In this document: positions 54,135 through 62,199 of the stretch, piece after piece
Layout: the number at the start of each line of letters is the position of its first letter
Numbering within the stretch: the first letter of the stretch is position 1
DNA from: Paenibacillus polymyxa
GTDB lineage: Bacteria > Bacillota > Bacilli > Paenibacillales > Paenibacillaceae
Assembly (NCBI RefSeq): GCF_015710975.1
Contig: NZ_CP049783.1
Coordinates: 3,949,501-4,013,500, forward strand
Direction: 5' to 3'
Length of the DNA: 64,000 bases
Notes under the pieces: model-generated
The model's input: only the letters and a program-made list of their open reading frames with translations
What the model was told of the DNA's origin: nothing
The model's database searches: none
Program-made: the position numbers and the translations under genes

Positions 54135-55187
54135 ATGAAAACAGGTAAACGTACTATGGTATTTGCGATGTTGATCTTGTTATCCAGCTTTTTGTACCCA
54201 TTGGGCTCTGTGGGAGTGGGTGCGGCTTCGGCCGCCCCTGCTTTCGCCAAAGGAGCAGATATAAGCTGGGTCGCAGGGATGGAAGCCCAAGGTATGACCT
54301 GGAAGGATAAAAAAGGGGTTCGCCGGGATGTGCTGCAAATTTTACGGGACGATTATCAGATCAATTCGGTTCGTATTCGAGTGTGGGTAAATCCTGACAT
54401 GAAGGATTATGCAAGCGGATACATGAATGCCGAGAAGGCAGCAGAACTTGCGCAGCGAGCTCAAAAGTTAGGCATGAGCGTTATGCTGACCCTGCATTAT
54501 AGCGATTCATGGGCTGACCCAGGACAGCAGAATAAGCCTTACGCATGGCGCAATTTTACATTTACACAACTTATGGATGCGGTCTGGTCCCATACCGTCT
54601 ATGTTATGAACACGATGAAGAGCAAGGGTGTGACACCGGATTGGGTGCAAATCGGCAATGAAACGAACAATGGCATGCTCTGGGATGACGGCAAAGCCTC
54701 AGTGAATATGAAAAACTATGCGTGGCTCGTCAATACAGGGAATAACGCTGTTAAATCCGTAAGCAACAGCACCAAGACGATCGTACATTTAGCTAATGGG
54801 GATAACAGTTCCGTTTTGAACTGGAACATTGGTGGACTGATTGAAAATGGAGCTCAGTTTGACCTTATTGGACTGTCTTTATATCCGTCTTCCTCTGACT
54901 GGCAGGGTAAGGTGGATCAGACGATTACCAATGCCAATAGCCTCATTGCGAAATATGGTAAAGGCATTGTTATCAGTGAAATCGGGATGGAATATAATGA
55001 ACCTGCTGCTTCCAAGGCATTTATTTCTGCAATCAAAACGAAGGTTCGGAGTATCGGAGGCGGTAAAGGCGTGGGCGTATTTTATTGGGAGCCAGCTGCA
55101 ACCCCAGGTTATAATCAAGGCTATAACAAAGGTGCTTGGCAGGCTGATGGTAAGCCAACCTCAGCGTTGGAAGGCTTTTTAAACTAA
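54135..55187 (+). CDS. ganB: secreted GH53 endo-beta-1,4-galactanase
   Basis: 350 residues. A signal peptide covers about 1-35 and ends near GAASAAPAFA, so the enzyme is exported. The GH53 barrel follows: GADISWVAGMEAQG, RIRVWVNP, LTLHYSDSWADPGQQ, the acid/base Glu near 176 in QIGNETNNGMLW and the nucleophile Glu near 281 in VISEIGMEYNEP, then FYWEPA. It cuts the galactan side chains of pectin to oligosaccharides that the transporter of the locus should import. It is single-domain, without a carbohydrate-binding module. Confidence 0.95.
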   Translation: MKTGKRTMVFAMLILLSSFLYPLGSVGVGAASAAPAFAKGADISWVAGMEAQGMTWKDKKGVRRDVLQILRDDYQINSVRIRVWVNPDMKDYASGYMNAEKAAELAQRAQKLGMSVMLTLHYSDSWADPGQQNKPYAWRNFTFTQLMDAVWSHTVYVMNTMKSKGVTPDWVQIGNETNNGMLWDDGKASVNMKNYAWLVNTGNNAVKSVSNSTKTIVHLANGDNSSVLNWNIGGLIENGAQFDLIGLSLYPSSSDWQGKVDQTITNANSLIAKYGKGIVISEIGMEYNEPAASKAFISAIKTKVRSIGGGKGVGVFYWEPAATPGYNQGYNKGAWQADGKPTSALEGFLN

Positions 55188-55208
55188 AGAACGATGTAAG
55201 AGCATATC

Positions 55209-55251
55209 AAAGAACCTCTAATGCGCATTCTATGCAGATTAGAGGTTCTTT
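55209..55251. terminator. intrinsic terminator of the galactan locus
   Basis: A perfect 14-pair stem (55209-55222 with 55238-55251) and a 15-base loop, then TGTTTTAT on the + strand. It separates the galactanase from the convergent chemoreceptor gene. Confidence 0.93.
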
Positions 55252-55280
55252 GTTTTATGATGATTGGGTAGTTATAATGT

Positions 55281-57044
55281 TTAGACTTCCCGGTTTACCT
55301 TGAAGAATGAAATAAGCTCTTCCAGCTCCCCGGACATCAATGTAAGCTTGTCCGAAGCTTGGACAATCGAAGCCATAGACTCTGTCTGTTCCCCAATGGT
55401 TTGTTCAATTTGTTTGCTGCTGTTGACTGTTTTGCTAACTGTGGAAGACAACTCGTCCGAGGTAGCTGACATTTCCTGCGTGCTGGCCGAGATTTGCTCA
55501 GTTGCACTGGATACCTCCTGGATTTGTGACGACACTTTGTTGGACGCTTCTAAAATTTCAGAGAACATTTCGCCTGTCTGCTTCGTAACTTCCAGTCCGA
55601 CGTGAACTTCTTTTGTACCCAGGCTAATGCCTTTTACAGTTTGTTCAATCTCTTTTTGAATTTCTTCAATAAGCTCTGCAATTTGTTTGGCGGATTCTTG
55701 AGACTGTTCAGCCAAATTACGCACTTCTCCAGCTACTACTGCAAAACCTTTGCCTTCTTCGCCGACTCTGGCAGCTTCAATCGAAGCGTTGAGAGCAAGC
55801 AGATTCGTTTGGCTGGCAATACCGGTAATGATGCTTACAATATTACTGATTTCGTTAGAACGGTTCTGCAATGCATTAACGGAATCAACTGTACTTTCCA
55901 TTGTAGTGGAGATAGAGTCCATCTGAGTGGATAGCTTTTGAGCTACCTGATTGCCTTCAACGGAGCGCTTTTCCATGGAATAAGCTTGATCCGCAACAGA
56001 AGAGGAGCTTTCAGCGATGGTTTGGATCACTGTAGACATTTCATTCATAGCCCTGGAGCTTTCAAGTGCTGCGTGATCCTGAGCCTCAAGCCCCTGGGTT
56101 ATTTCCCGGATATTGCTGTTAATGACGTTTGTATTCGTACTGTTTTTCTCGCTGATGCTTAACAATTCCTGGGCTGATCCCGTTACTTCTTGCGTCGTAT
56201 CCTGTACTTTCACCATTGTATCGTTAAGGCGCTTGATCATAGAATTAAATTTTTGATTAATAATACCAAGGTCGTCTAGTCCTGTCTTAATTTTCACATT
56301 CAGATTACCCTCGCTGACTTCTTCAATTCCCTTCATCAAGGAACGAATTGGGGAGAGCGTGCGTTTTACCAGCAAGTATTGAATCGTCAAGAAGATAGCA
56401 AGAAACAGAATGAGCAGTGAAACACCATATACAAGCAGCTTATGAAGACCTGTAGGTACAGAGCTCGCATCTACGTCAAAGTAAATTGCACTTGTGACTT
56501 TACCACTTGCGTCTGTAATCGGGTAAACAATCGTAGTCCATGTGCCATATTCGTCCGTATAAAAGCTGCTCAATGCTGATTCATTGGATTGAAGCACCTT
56601 ATTTACGGCTTCTGCATTTTCGTCAGGCAGAGTGTACATATCCCCAATATTCATCTTCGAGTCTTGGAAAGCTTGAACCAAATTAGTGGGAACGCCAATA
56701 ATGGAGGTTTGATTTCCTTCTTTTAGTTCTGTCCCAAATATGTAAGCTTGGGCGACATTAGGATAAAATGTGTGAATAGAATCTAGAAATTTACGTAATT
56801 CCTGTTGAACAGAACCGTTATAATCTTTTTCGCTTAATGCTTGTTGTACTTTTGTTTTGTCAACATCTTCTGCCCATTTTTTGGTCAGCACTTTAACCTG
56901 ATCTTGCAGCTGCGTGGTGAGAATGTTCTTTTGAAGTATATAGCTAGATGTGATAAGAATAGCACCTATTAATACGATGTTAAGAAAAGATATTAATAGA
57001 TTTTTACCAAAAAAGGACATAGTGCTCCACTTCAAGTTTTTCAC
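55281..57044 (-). CDS. methyl-accepting chemotaxis protein
   Basis: 587 residues from GTG 57044 on the - strand, with AAAGGAG eight to nine bases upstream. TM1 covers about 16-37, an extracellular Cache-like sensor about 38-195, TM2 about 205-228 ([17 protein letters not shown]), HAMP about 230-285, then a long coiled-coil signalling domain with the conserved tip [20 protein letters not shown] and [18 protein letters not shown], where CheA and CheW bind. Its sensor lacks an obvious ligand motif. It lies between the galactan and malate loci but has its own transcript; a link to either sugar or malate taxis is only a guess. Confidence 0.94.
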   Translation of the reverse strand: MKNLKWSTMSFFGKNLLISFLNIVLIGAILITSSYILQKNILTTQLQDQVKVLTKKWAEDVDKTKVQQALSEKDYNGSVQQELRKFLDSIHTFYPNVAQAYIFGTELKEGNQTSIIGVPTNLVQAFQDSKMNIGDMYTLPDENAEAVNKVLQSNESALSSFYTDEYGTWTTIVYPITDASGKVTSAIYFDVDASSVPTGLHKLLVYGVSLLILFLAIFLTIQYLLVKRTLSPIRSLMKGIEEVSEGNLNVKIKTGLDDLGIINQKFNSMIKRLNDTMVKVQDTTQEVTGSAQELLSISEKNSTNTNVINSNIREITQGLEAQDHAALESSRAMNEMSTVIQTIAESSSSVADQAYSMEKRSVEGNQVAQKLSTQMDSISTTMESTVDSVNALQNRSNEISNIVSIITGIASQTNLLALNASIEAARVGEEGKGFAVVAGEVRNLAEQSQESAKQIAELIEEIQKEIEQTVKGISLGTKEVHVGLEVTKQTGEMFSEILEASNKVSSQIQEVSSATEQISASTQEMSATSDELSSTVSKTVNSSKQIEQTIGEQTESMASIVQASDKLTLMSGELEELISFFKVNREV

Positions 57045-57366
57045 AAGTTTCTTCTCCTTTAAATTTTAATTTAATGCTACAGTACAGCTATCCCTTATAT
57101 ATTTCGTCAATTTCCTTTATAAATGTTAGCGAATTATTACAATTGGGATATACTTACTGGTTTCACTAAAAACAAAAGCGGCAACCCACATGCAATAAAT
57201 GTAGGTCGCCGCTTGCTAGCAAGACGGGATAGCTGGTTTCAACTCAAATACAACTAAATTACTTTATTGTTTGAACAATATTTAAAAAATAAGATAAATG
57301 CGGGCGAACGAATGCCCTTAATCATTATATAACAGTCTTTCGCTGAACGTTGAAAGCTTTCTGTCA
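57045..57366. other. 322-base gap between chemoreceptor and AEC permease genes
   Basis: AT-rich. It contains the chemoreceptor's upstream region (near 57050-57160) and the terminator of the permease transcript at 57167-57214. No further reading frame or RNA gene was recognised. Confidence 0.6.
57167..57214 (-). terminator. terminator of the malic enzyme/permease transcript
   Basis: On the - strand AAGCGGC pairs with GCCGCTT, with inner CC/GG and ACAT/ATGT pairs, and is followed by TTGTTTTTAG at 57167-57177. It lies about 150 bases after the permease stop. Confidence 0.8.
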
Positions 57367-58326
57367 TTATACAAGTAGTGAAATGAGCAGAGGGAGCGAA
57401 ATAAGCGATAATACTGAGCTTATAACAAATGCAGATGCCGCTTCTGTTTCCAGTGATTCATAGCGGGTCGCGATCATAGCGGCTACAGCAGAGCCGGGAA
57501 ATGCGACAAGCAGTACGGCTTTGGTTACATCCTCAGGGGACAGTCCGATCAGAACAGCAATACCGAGCATAACCATAGGCATCACGATCGCTTTCAGTAC
57601 AGCGATACTAAGTGCTTTTGGACTGAACGTAATCTTTTTAATCCCAATAGTTACCCCAATAGCAAATAGAGCCGTACCAGCAGTAATATTGCCGATCTGA
57701 TCAAACATGGATTGCAAAAGCTTCGGAGCTTGGAATCCGCATAAAGTCAATACAACACCAATCAAGGGTACGCAAGCCAGCGGTTCGCTGAGTCCATGAA
57801 GGACAGATTTTATAGTGACTGTAAATAAATTGCCTTTAGTGTCGTTAGATTCTGTTGATTTACGCTGGCCGACCGTTCCCAAAATACTTGCAAGCGGATC
57901 AAGAATCGCATTAACGACGATGCCGGTAATCGCAATAGGAATGGCGACCGCCGCACTTCCGAACAAGCTTCCCAAAACCGGAATCCCCATGAATGCGAAA
58001 GAAGGCTGTGTTGAATTCAATGCGAACATGGAGGATTCTGTCAGACCTTTTTTTGCAATTAAGCGATATAAGATGAGCAATACAATGTAAAAGCCGATCA
58101 CTCCAAGCAGCAATGCAACAAGAAAGGGCCACTTTTGGATTAACGTCTCTCTTGGTGTCGTCGTAATACCAATAAACAAGTGTGCAGGTAAAGCGAATTT
58201 GGTTACCAGTGTATTTAATCCCTTAGATGAAGCTGGGTTAAAAGCCTTAAAAAAACCTGCAAAATAACCAATTAAAATGACAAAGAAAATAGGAATTAAG
58301 ATAATAAAGATATGACCTGTAGCCAT
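57367..58326 (-). CDS. AEC-family permease, probable malate transporter
   Basis: 319 residues; ATG 58326 has GGAGG seven bases upstream and is preferred over an in-frame codon at 58356. About ten membrane spans, with the family pattern IPIFFVILIGYFAGFFK at the start, a central Asn/Ser/Pro-rich break (ALNSTQPSFAFMGIPVLGSLFG) and VAFPGSAVAAMIATRYE near the end. AEC proteins include malate and malonate transporters. Its place 100 bases behind a malic enzyme gene matches the maeA-ywkB pair of Bacillus subtilis, which supports malate as substrate. Confidence 0.88.
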   Translation of the reverse strand: MATGHIFIILIPIFFVILIGYFAGFFKAFNPASSKGLNTLVTKFALPAHLFIGITTTPRETLIQKWPFLVALLLGVIGFYIVLLILYRLIAKKGLTESSMFALNSTQPSFAFMGIPVLGSLFGSAAVAIPIAITGIVVNAILDPLASILGTVGQRKSTESNDTKGNLFTVTIKSVLHGLSEPLACVPLIGVVLTLCGFQAPKLLQSMFDQIGNITAGTALFAIGVTIGIKKITFSPKALSIAVLKAIVMPMVMLGIAVLIGLSPEDVTKAVLLVAFPGSAVAAMIATRYESLETEAASAFVISSVLSLISLPLLISLLV

Positions 58327-58426
58327 GATGTCGCCTCCAATAAAGATGTCCGCCAAAAATGGCGGACATCAGTTAAATAATCACTTTGCTTACAGCAAGT
58401 ATAAATTTTGATGTTGTTCGCTATTT

Positions 58427-60145
58427 TTAAACCAGAACGGCTTCCTGTCCATACTGTTTGATGGGTTTATATTTGCATTCCCACATGGATTCCCGAACCG
58501 CTTGTACGATATCATCCGGCTGATGACGCGCAACTCCATCTTGAACGGCTGCCTTGGCGACTGCCACTGCTACAGCTTCAGATACTTCTCGCAGTTCGTT
58601 GATTTTTGGCAGCAGGGAAGCACCAGGCTGTGACAAATCAACCATTTGAGCTACTGCATGGGCAGCTGCTGCAAACATGCTATCTGTTATAATTTTGGAT
58701 TTTACTACGATTGCTCCAAGACCAAGACCTGGGAATACGAAAGCATTATTGGATTGTCCAATTTCAAACTTAATATTGTTGTAGATTACTGGCTCAAAAG
58801 GACTTCCTGTTGCAATAAGGGCTTTTCCTTCCGTCCAGTGGATCAGGTCTTCAGGAGTTGCCTCTGCCAGAGGAGTCGGATTGGACATTGGCATAATAAT
58901 AGGGCGTTCTGTATGCTTGGCCATCTCTTTCACGATTTCCTCACTAAATGCTCCAGCAACACCGGAAGTTCCGATCATAATCGTCGGTTTCACACGGCGA
59001 ATGACTTCAAGCAGAGGGATTTTGCCATCTTCAGCATGCTCCCAGTCACGGCATTCGGCAGCATCACGCACATAAGGGACCTGGAATGGGAAAAGTCCTT
59101 CCGTTTCATTGGTAAGCAGACCACGGTAATCATATGCCCAGAAGTTACGTCTTGCTTCAGTTTCTGACAATCCTTCGAGCATCATAGCCGCACTAATTTG
59201 GTCTGCATTGCCGATTCCGGCAGCTCCTGGACCAAACACTAGAACCCGATGCTTGCTCAGTGGGATTCCGGACAATTGGACACCAGACATCACACCTGCT
59301 AGTGTAACCGCGCCAGTACCTTGAATGTCATCATTAAACGTTAAAATATTATTTCCGTACTTGTTGATAATATTCCGAGCATTGACGTTACCTAGATCCT
59401 CCCAGTGCAGCAGTGCGTTCGGGAAAGAAGAAAGTGCAGCTTGAACATAAGTATCAATAAATTGATCATATTGTTCTCCACGTACACGCTTATGACGATT
59501 CCCCATGTATAAAGGATCTTCTAACAGCTTTTCGTTGTTTGTACCCGCATCCAGCACAACGGCCAGTACCCGGCTAGGATCAATACCAGCAGCGGCTGTA
59601 TATACAGCAAGCTTACCAATAGAGATGTTAATACCGCCAACTCCCCAGTCCCCAATTCCCAAAATACTTTCAGAATCTGTGGCTACAATCAGGTCGATAT
59701 CATCAGGACCCAAGTTCAAATTCTTAAAAGCTTCTTTGATGCCAGCAAGGTTATCAATAGATAAATACATACCACCTGGTTTATGATATTCATGACTGTA
59801 TTCCTGAATAGCCTGACCGACTGTTGGTGTATAAACAATCGGAAGCATCTCGCTCAGGTGCTCGGAAAGCAAACGATAATAAAGGACGGTATTCCGATTA
59901 AAAAGATCATTTAATGCAACGTTTTTACGCAAATTATCTGGTTGGCTTTGAAATTGCTCGTATACCCGTTGAACCTGTTCCTCAATAGTTAATATGGTAG
60001 GAGGAAGGAGGCCGTCAAGTCCAAGCTGCTGACGCTCTTCCAGCGTAAAAGCCACTCCTTTGTTCAGCAGTGGGTTGGCAAGAAGATCCTTTCCGGTTAA
60101 TTTGGTTTCGATAGTTCCATCTTCCGTAACATGAAAAGCACGCAT
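58427..60145 (-). CDS. maeA: NAD-dependent malic enzyme
   Basis: 572 residues; ATG 60145 with AAGGAA about seven bases upstream is chosen over the TTG two codons earlier. It oxidatively decarboxylates malate to pyruvate. Malic motifs are visible: [13 protein letters not shown] with its Tyr, the metal-site [10 protein letters not shown], the nucleotide loop [10 protein letters not shown], and [12 protein letters not shown], and [10 protein letters not shown]. Length fits the large NAD-type enzymes such as MaeA/SfcA. It is transcribed together with the AEC permease, giving uptake and use of malate in one unit. Its promoter carries repeated operator-like sequences. Confidence 0.95.
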   Translation of the reverse strand: MRAFHVTEDGTIETKLTGKDLLANPLLNKGVAFTLEERQQLGLDGLLPPTILTIEEQVQRVYEQFQSQPDNLRKNVALNDLFNRNTVLYYRLLSEHLSEMLPIVYTPTVGQAIQEYSHEYHKPGGMYLSIDNLAGIKEAFKNLNLGPDDIDLIVATDSESILGIGDWGVGGINISIGKLAVYTAAAGIDPSRVLAVVLDAGTNNEKLLEDPLYMGNRHKRVRGEQYDQFIDTYVQAALSSFPNALLHWEDLGNVNARNIINKYGNNILTFNDDIQGTGAVTLAGVMSGVQLSGIPLSKHRVLVFGPGAAGIGNADQISAAMMLEGLSETEARRNFWAYDYRGLLTNETEGLFPFQVPYVRDAAECRDWEHAEDGKIPLLEVIRRVKPTIMIGTSGVAGAFSEEIVKEMAKHTERPIIMPMSNPTPLAEATPEDLIHWTEGKALIATGSPFEPVIYNNIKFEIGQSNNAFVFPGLGLGAIVVKSKIITDSMFAAAAHAVAQMVDLSQPGASLLPKINELREVSEAVAVAVAKAAVQDGVARHQPDDIVQAVRESMWECKYKPIKQYGQEAVLV

Positions 60146-60198
60146 TTCCAATTCCTTCTTTCCTAAAAAAATACATTTGGTTAACCCTTGAACAATTC

Positions 60199-60241
60199 GT
60201 GAACAAGTATACGCCTTATTTTAAACCAAGTGAACAAGTAT
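60199..60241 (-). promoter_or_regulatory. maeA promoter with two operator-like direct repeats
   Basis: On the - strand TTCACT (60229-60234) and TATACT (60206-60211), 17 bases apart, form a promoter. GTGAACAAGTAT occurs at 60199-60210 and again at 60230-60241, 31 bases apart, which is about three helical turns and covers the -10 and -35 boxes. A partial third copy, TTGAACAA, starts at 60188. Confidence 0.65.
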
Positions 60242-60416
60242 GTTGTGTGAAAAATGGTTATATAAGTGTTTACATAAGAAAAAATATGAAAATGAAAGCG
60301 ATTTTCAATGATTTTCAACTGAAAAATTCATTAAATTTTCATAATGTTTTCGGTAAATATTCATTAAATGTGACTTTTTTCATAGCTCTTATAATTTGAT
60401 TGAATATGTATAGAGG

Positions 60417-60464
60417 AATAGCTTAACTTCATTTTTCTATAAATGAAGTTAAGCTATTTTTTAT
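60417..60464 (+). terminator. long perfect hairpin with + strand T-run
   Basis: An 18-pair perfect stem (60417-60434 with 60441-60458), a six-base loop, and a T-rich run after it on the + strand. No + strand gene precedes it, so it either ends an unseen short RNA or serves as a border between maeA and narK. Confidence 0.7.
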
Positions 60465-60524
60465 TATAAGGGATAATTGAGGCTTAAAATCTAAACGTTT
60501 GGTGGCTGTCTATTTAGTGGATAG

Positions 60525-61765
60525 TCAGATATTTAATTCTCCGATTCGGTTAACGGCTTCATTAGCGCCTGGAGCAGAGCGTTGCATCCAGCTGTTGCGC
60601 CATTTCAATTGCATGATAATGACGAGGACAAAAGCACAGAATGTGATCAGACTTAGACAGATGAAGCCAGGCATGTAAGAACCCGTTAATTTGTACAGAT
60701 GGCCCAGAATAAGAGGAAGACAGTATCCACCTATGCCACCAGCAGCCCCGACGATGCCGGTCATAAGCCCGATTTCGTTGCCGAATCGCTGCGGCACAAG
60801 CTGGAATACGGAGCCGTTGCCAGCCCCAAGGCACATCATGCCTACGAACAGCAGAACTACGACTACGGCAAGTGGTGGCAAAAATGCAATGCTGGCGAGC
60901 ATTATCCCGGCCCCGGCATACAAATACATTAACATGCGAGAACCACCAATCCGGTCAGACAAAAAGCCGCCTACAGGACGAAAGAAGCTTCCGGCAATCA
61001 CACAAACGGTTGCAAAATCAGCGGCATGCACCGCAGAGAGGCCGTATTGGGTATTGAAGAAAATGGTCAAATAATTAGAAAGGCCGACGAACCCACCGAA
61101 CGTCACGCAATAAAAGGCACAGAACACCCAGGCATCCCTCTGTTTGAGCACTGAAGCATATTGCGCCAGACTTTTTGGTGCTGGGCGATGAGGGCTGTTG
61201 CGGGCAAAAATACTGAACAGAACAAAGACGATGAAAATGGGATAATGGCCAATCCAAACACGACCTCCCAACTGTCAAAATGTTGGGCAATACGGTTGGC
61301 AAACAAAGTTGCGAGGACGGTCCCGCTGTTGCCGGCACCGGCAATTCCCATGGCCAGACCTTGATGCTCTTTGGGGTACCATTGGCCAGCCAATGGTAGT
61401 GCAGCTGCAAATGAGGCGCCGGCCACACCCAGAAGCAGGGCGACAGTGTACAACTGCTCCAGCGAATCAACCCACAGCCAGCCGAGCAGGAGAGGAATGA
61501 TCGTGACAAGCATACCGATCTGTCCCGTGAGCTTCGGACCGATATAATCTGACATGAATCCAAGCACAAGTCGCAACAGAGAGCCGCTGAGTATCGGGAG
61601 AGCGACAAGGTTGGCTTTTTGTACAGGGTCCATTGGATAATCATTAGCAATGACAACGACCAACGGTCCAATCATCCCCCATATCATAAAGCTAATATCA
61701 AAATACAAAAAAGAGCCAAAAAGGGTGGGCTTGTGTCCGCTGTGCCAGAAACTTTTTTTCTTCAT
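60525..61765 (-). pseudogene. narK: nitrate/nitrite transporter NarK, broken by a one-base frameshift
   Basis: On the - strand the gene starts at ATG 61765 behind AGGAGAG and would encode about 413 residues of a 12-span MFS nitrate/nitrite antiporter. The first frame runs from MKKKSFWHSGHKPTLFG through GMAIAGAGNSGTVLATL-like helices (here AMGIAGAGNSGTVLATLF) to VVFGLAIIPF, then goes wrong. The second frame picks up as IFIVFVLFSIFARNSPHRP and continues to NRIGELNI and stop at 60525. Adding one C (G on the + strand) to the three-base run at 61239-61241 restores a continuous protein. All family motifs are otherwise present, so the loss is recent or a base-calling error. It is divergent from a nitrite reductase gene. 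Confidence 0.88.
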
Positions 61766-61837
61766 TCTCCATCTCTCCTGTTCTTATTGGGGTTTGTAGA
61801 GCTCAGGCCTTAGACTTCAGCCCTCTGCTGAACATAA

Positions 61838-61885
61838 AAAGCCGCAAATCGTCCCGTCATTGATATTGGGAACGTTTTGCGGCTT
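61838..61885 (-). terminator. intrinsic terminator inside the narK leader
   Basis: On the - strand AAGCCGCAAA pairs with TTTGCGGCTT around a partly paired 26-base top and is followed by TTTTTATG. It lies between the narK promoter and its start codon, so read-through must be controlled for narK to be expressed. Confidence 0.82.
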
Positions 61886-61899
61886 CATTGCCGTGTTTG

Positions 61900-61984
61900 A
61901 CACACTTCATTGTGCATCGCTTTGGTATGATCACATGGTAGTGATTTTAATTCAAATTATAAAAAGACATTCTACTTGTGTCAA
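61900..61984 (-). promoter_or_regulatory. narK promoter and two leader hairpins
   Basis: On the - strand TTGACA (61979-61984) and TATAAT (61956-61961) are 17 bases apart, a perfect sigma-A promoter. The transcript should start near 61949. Hairpin 1 (61930-61945, stem ATCAC/GTGAT, six-base loop TACCAT) comes at once, and hairpin 2 (61900-61915, stem GCACA/TGTGT, six-base loop ATGAAG) follows, then the terminator at 61838-61885. Confidence 0.75.
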
Positions 61985-62052
61985 TATACATAACATTAAA
62001 ATTATAATAAATTAAAAAAATAGGTTTAAATACAGGTTTCATGTATTGAATA

Positions 62053-62122
62053 TTGACATCATACTCACAATTCAGTAATCTTAAGTACATATCGGTACAA
62101 CGATGTGCCGACATTTACGGCA
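62053..62122 (+). promoter_or_regulatory. nirB promoter and two leader hairpins
   Basis: TTGACA (62053-62058) and TAATCT (62076-62081) are 17 bases apart. The transcript should start near 62088, where hairpin 1 begins (62088-62107, seven-pair stem CATATCG/CGATGTG, six-base loop GTACAA). Hairpin 2 (62106-62122, stem TGCCG/CGGCA) follows directly and shares two bases with it. Confidence 0.72.
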
Positions 62123-62127
62123 ACGGT

Positions 62128-62160
62128 GCTCTTTTCCATCGAATGGAGAAGGGCTTTTTC
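62128..62160 (+). terminator. intrinsic terminator inside the nirB leader
   Basis: A 12-pair stem with G-U pairs (62128-62139 with 62143-62154), a three-base loop and TTTTT. It is 40 bases before the start codon and mirrors the narK leader. Confidence 0.82.
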
Positions 62161-62199
62161 TGTCTTATTTTAGGTTCAGAGAATGGGGCTGGATTAATT

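Larger units (their letters stand above)
60146..60524. other. 379-base regulatory gap upstream of maeA
   Basis: Holds the maeA promoter, a catabolite-element-like palindrome at 60293-60307 (TGAAAGCGATTTTCA, one base longer than the Bacillus cre consensus), a TGTGA-N6-TCATA half-match to an FNR/CRP site at 60369-60384, a TATAAT at 60390-60395 and a long hairpin at 60417-60458. No protein gene recognised. Confidence 0.5.
61766..62199. other. 434-base divergent control region between narK and nirB
   Basis: Holds the two divergent promoters and their leader hairpins and terminators described separately. The middle, 61985-62050, is very AT-rich and has no visible gene. Confidence 0.7.

Noticed and set aside
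60293..60307. Catabolite-responsive element (TGAAAGCGATTTTCA)
   Set aside because: It is one base longer than the 14-base consensus and over 80 bases upstream of the maeA promoter, so it is noted only as a weak candidate.
61900..62122. Canonical ANTAR-target RNA
   Set aside because: The hairpin loops do not carry the A1/G4 bases of the published motif; I report only the architecture.
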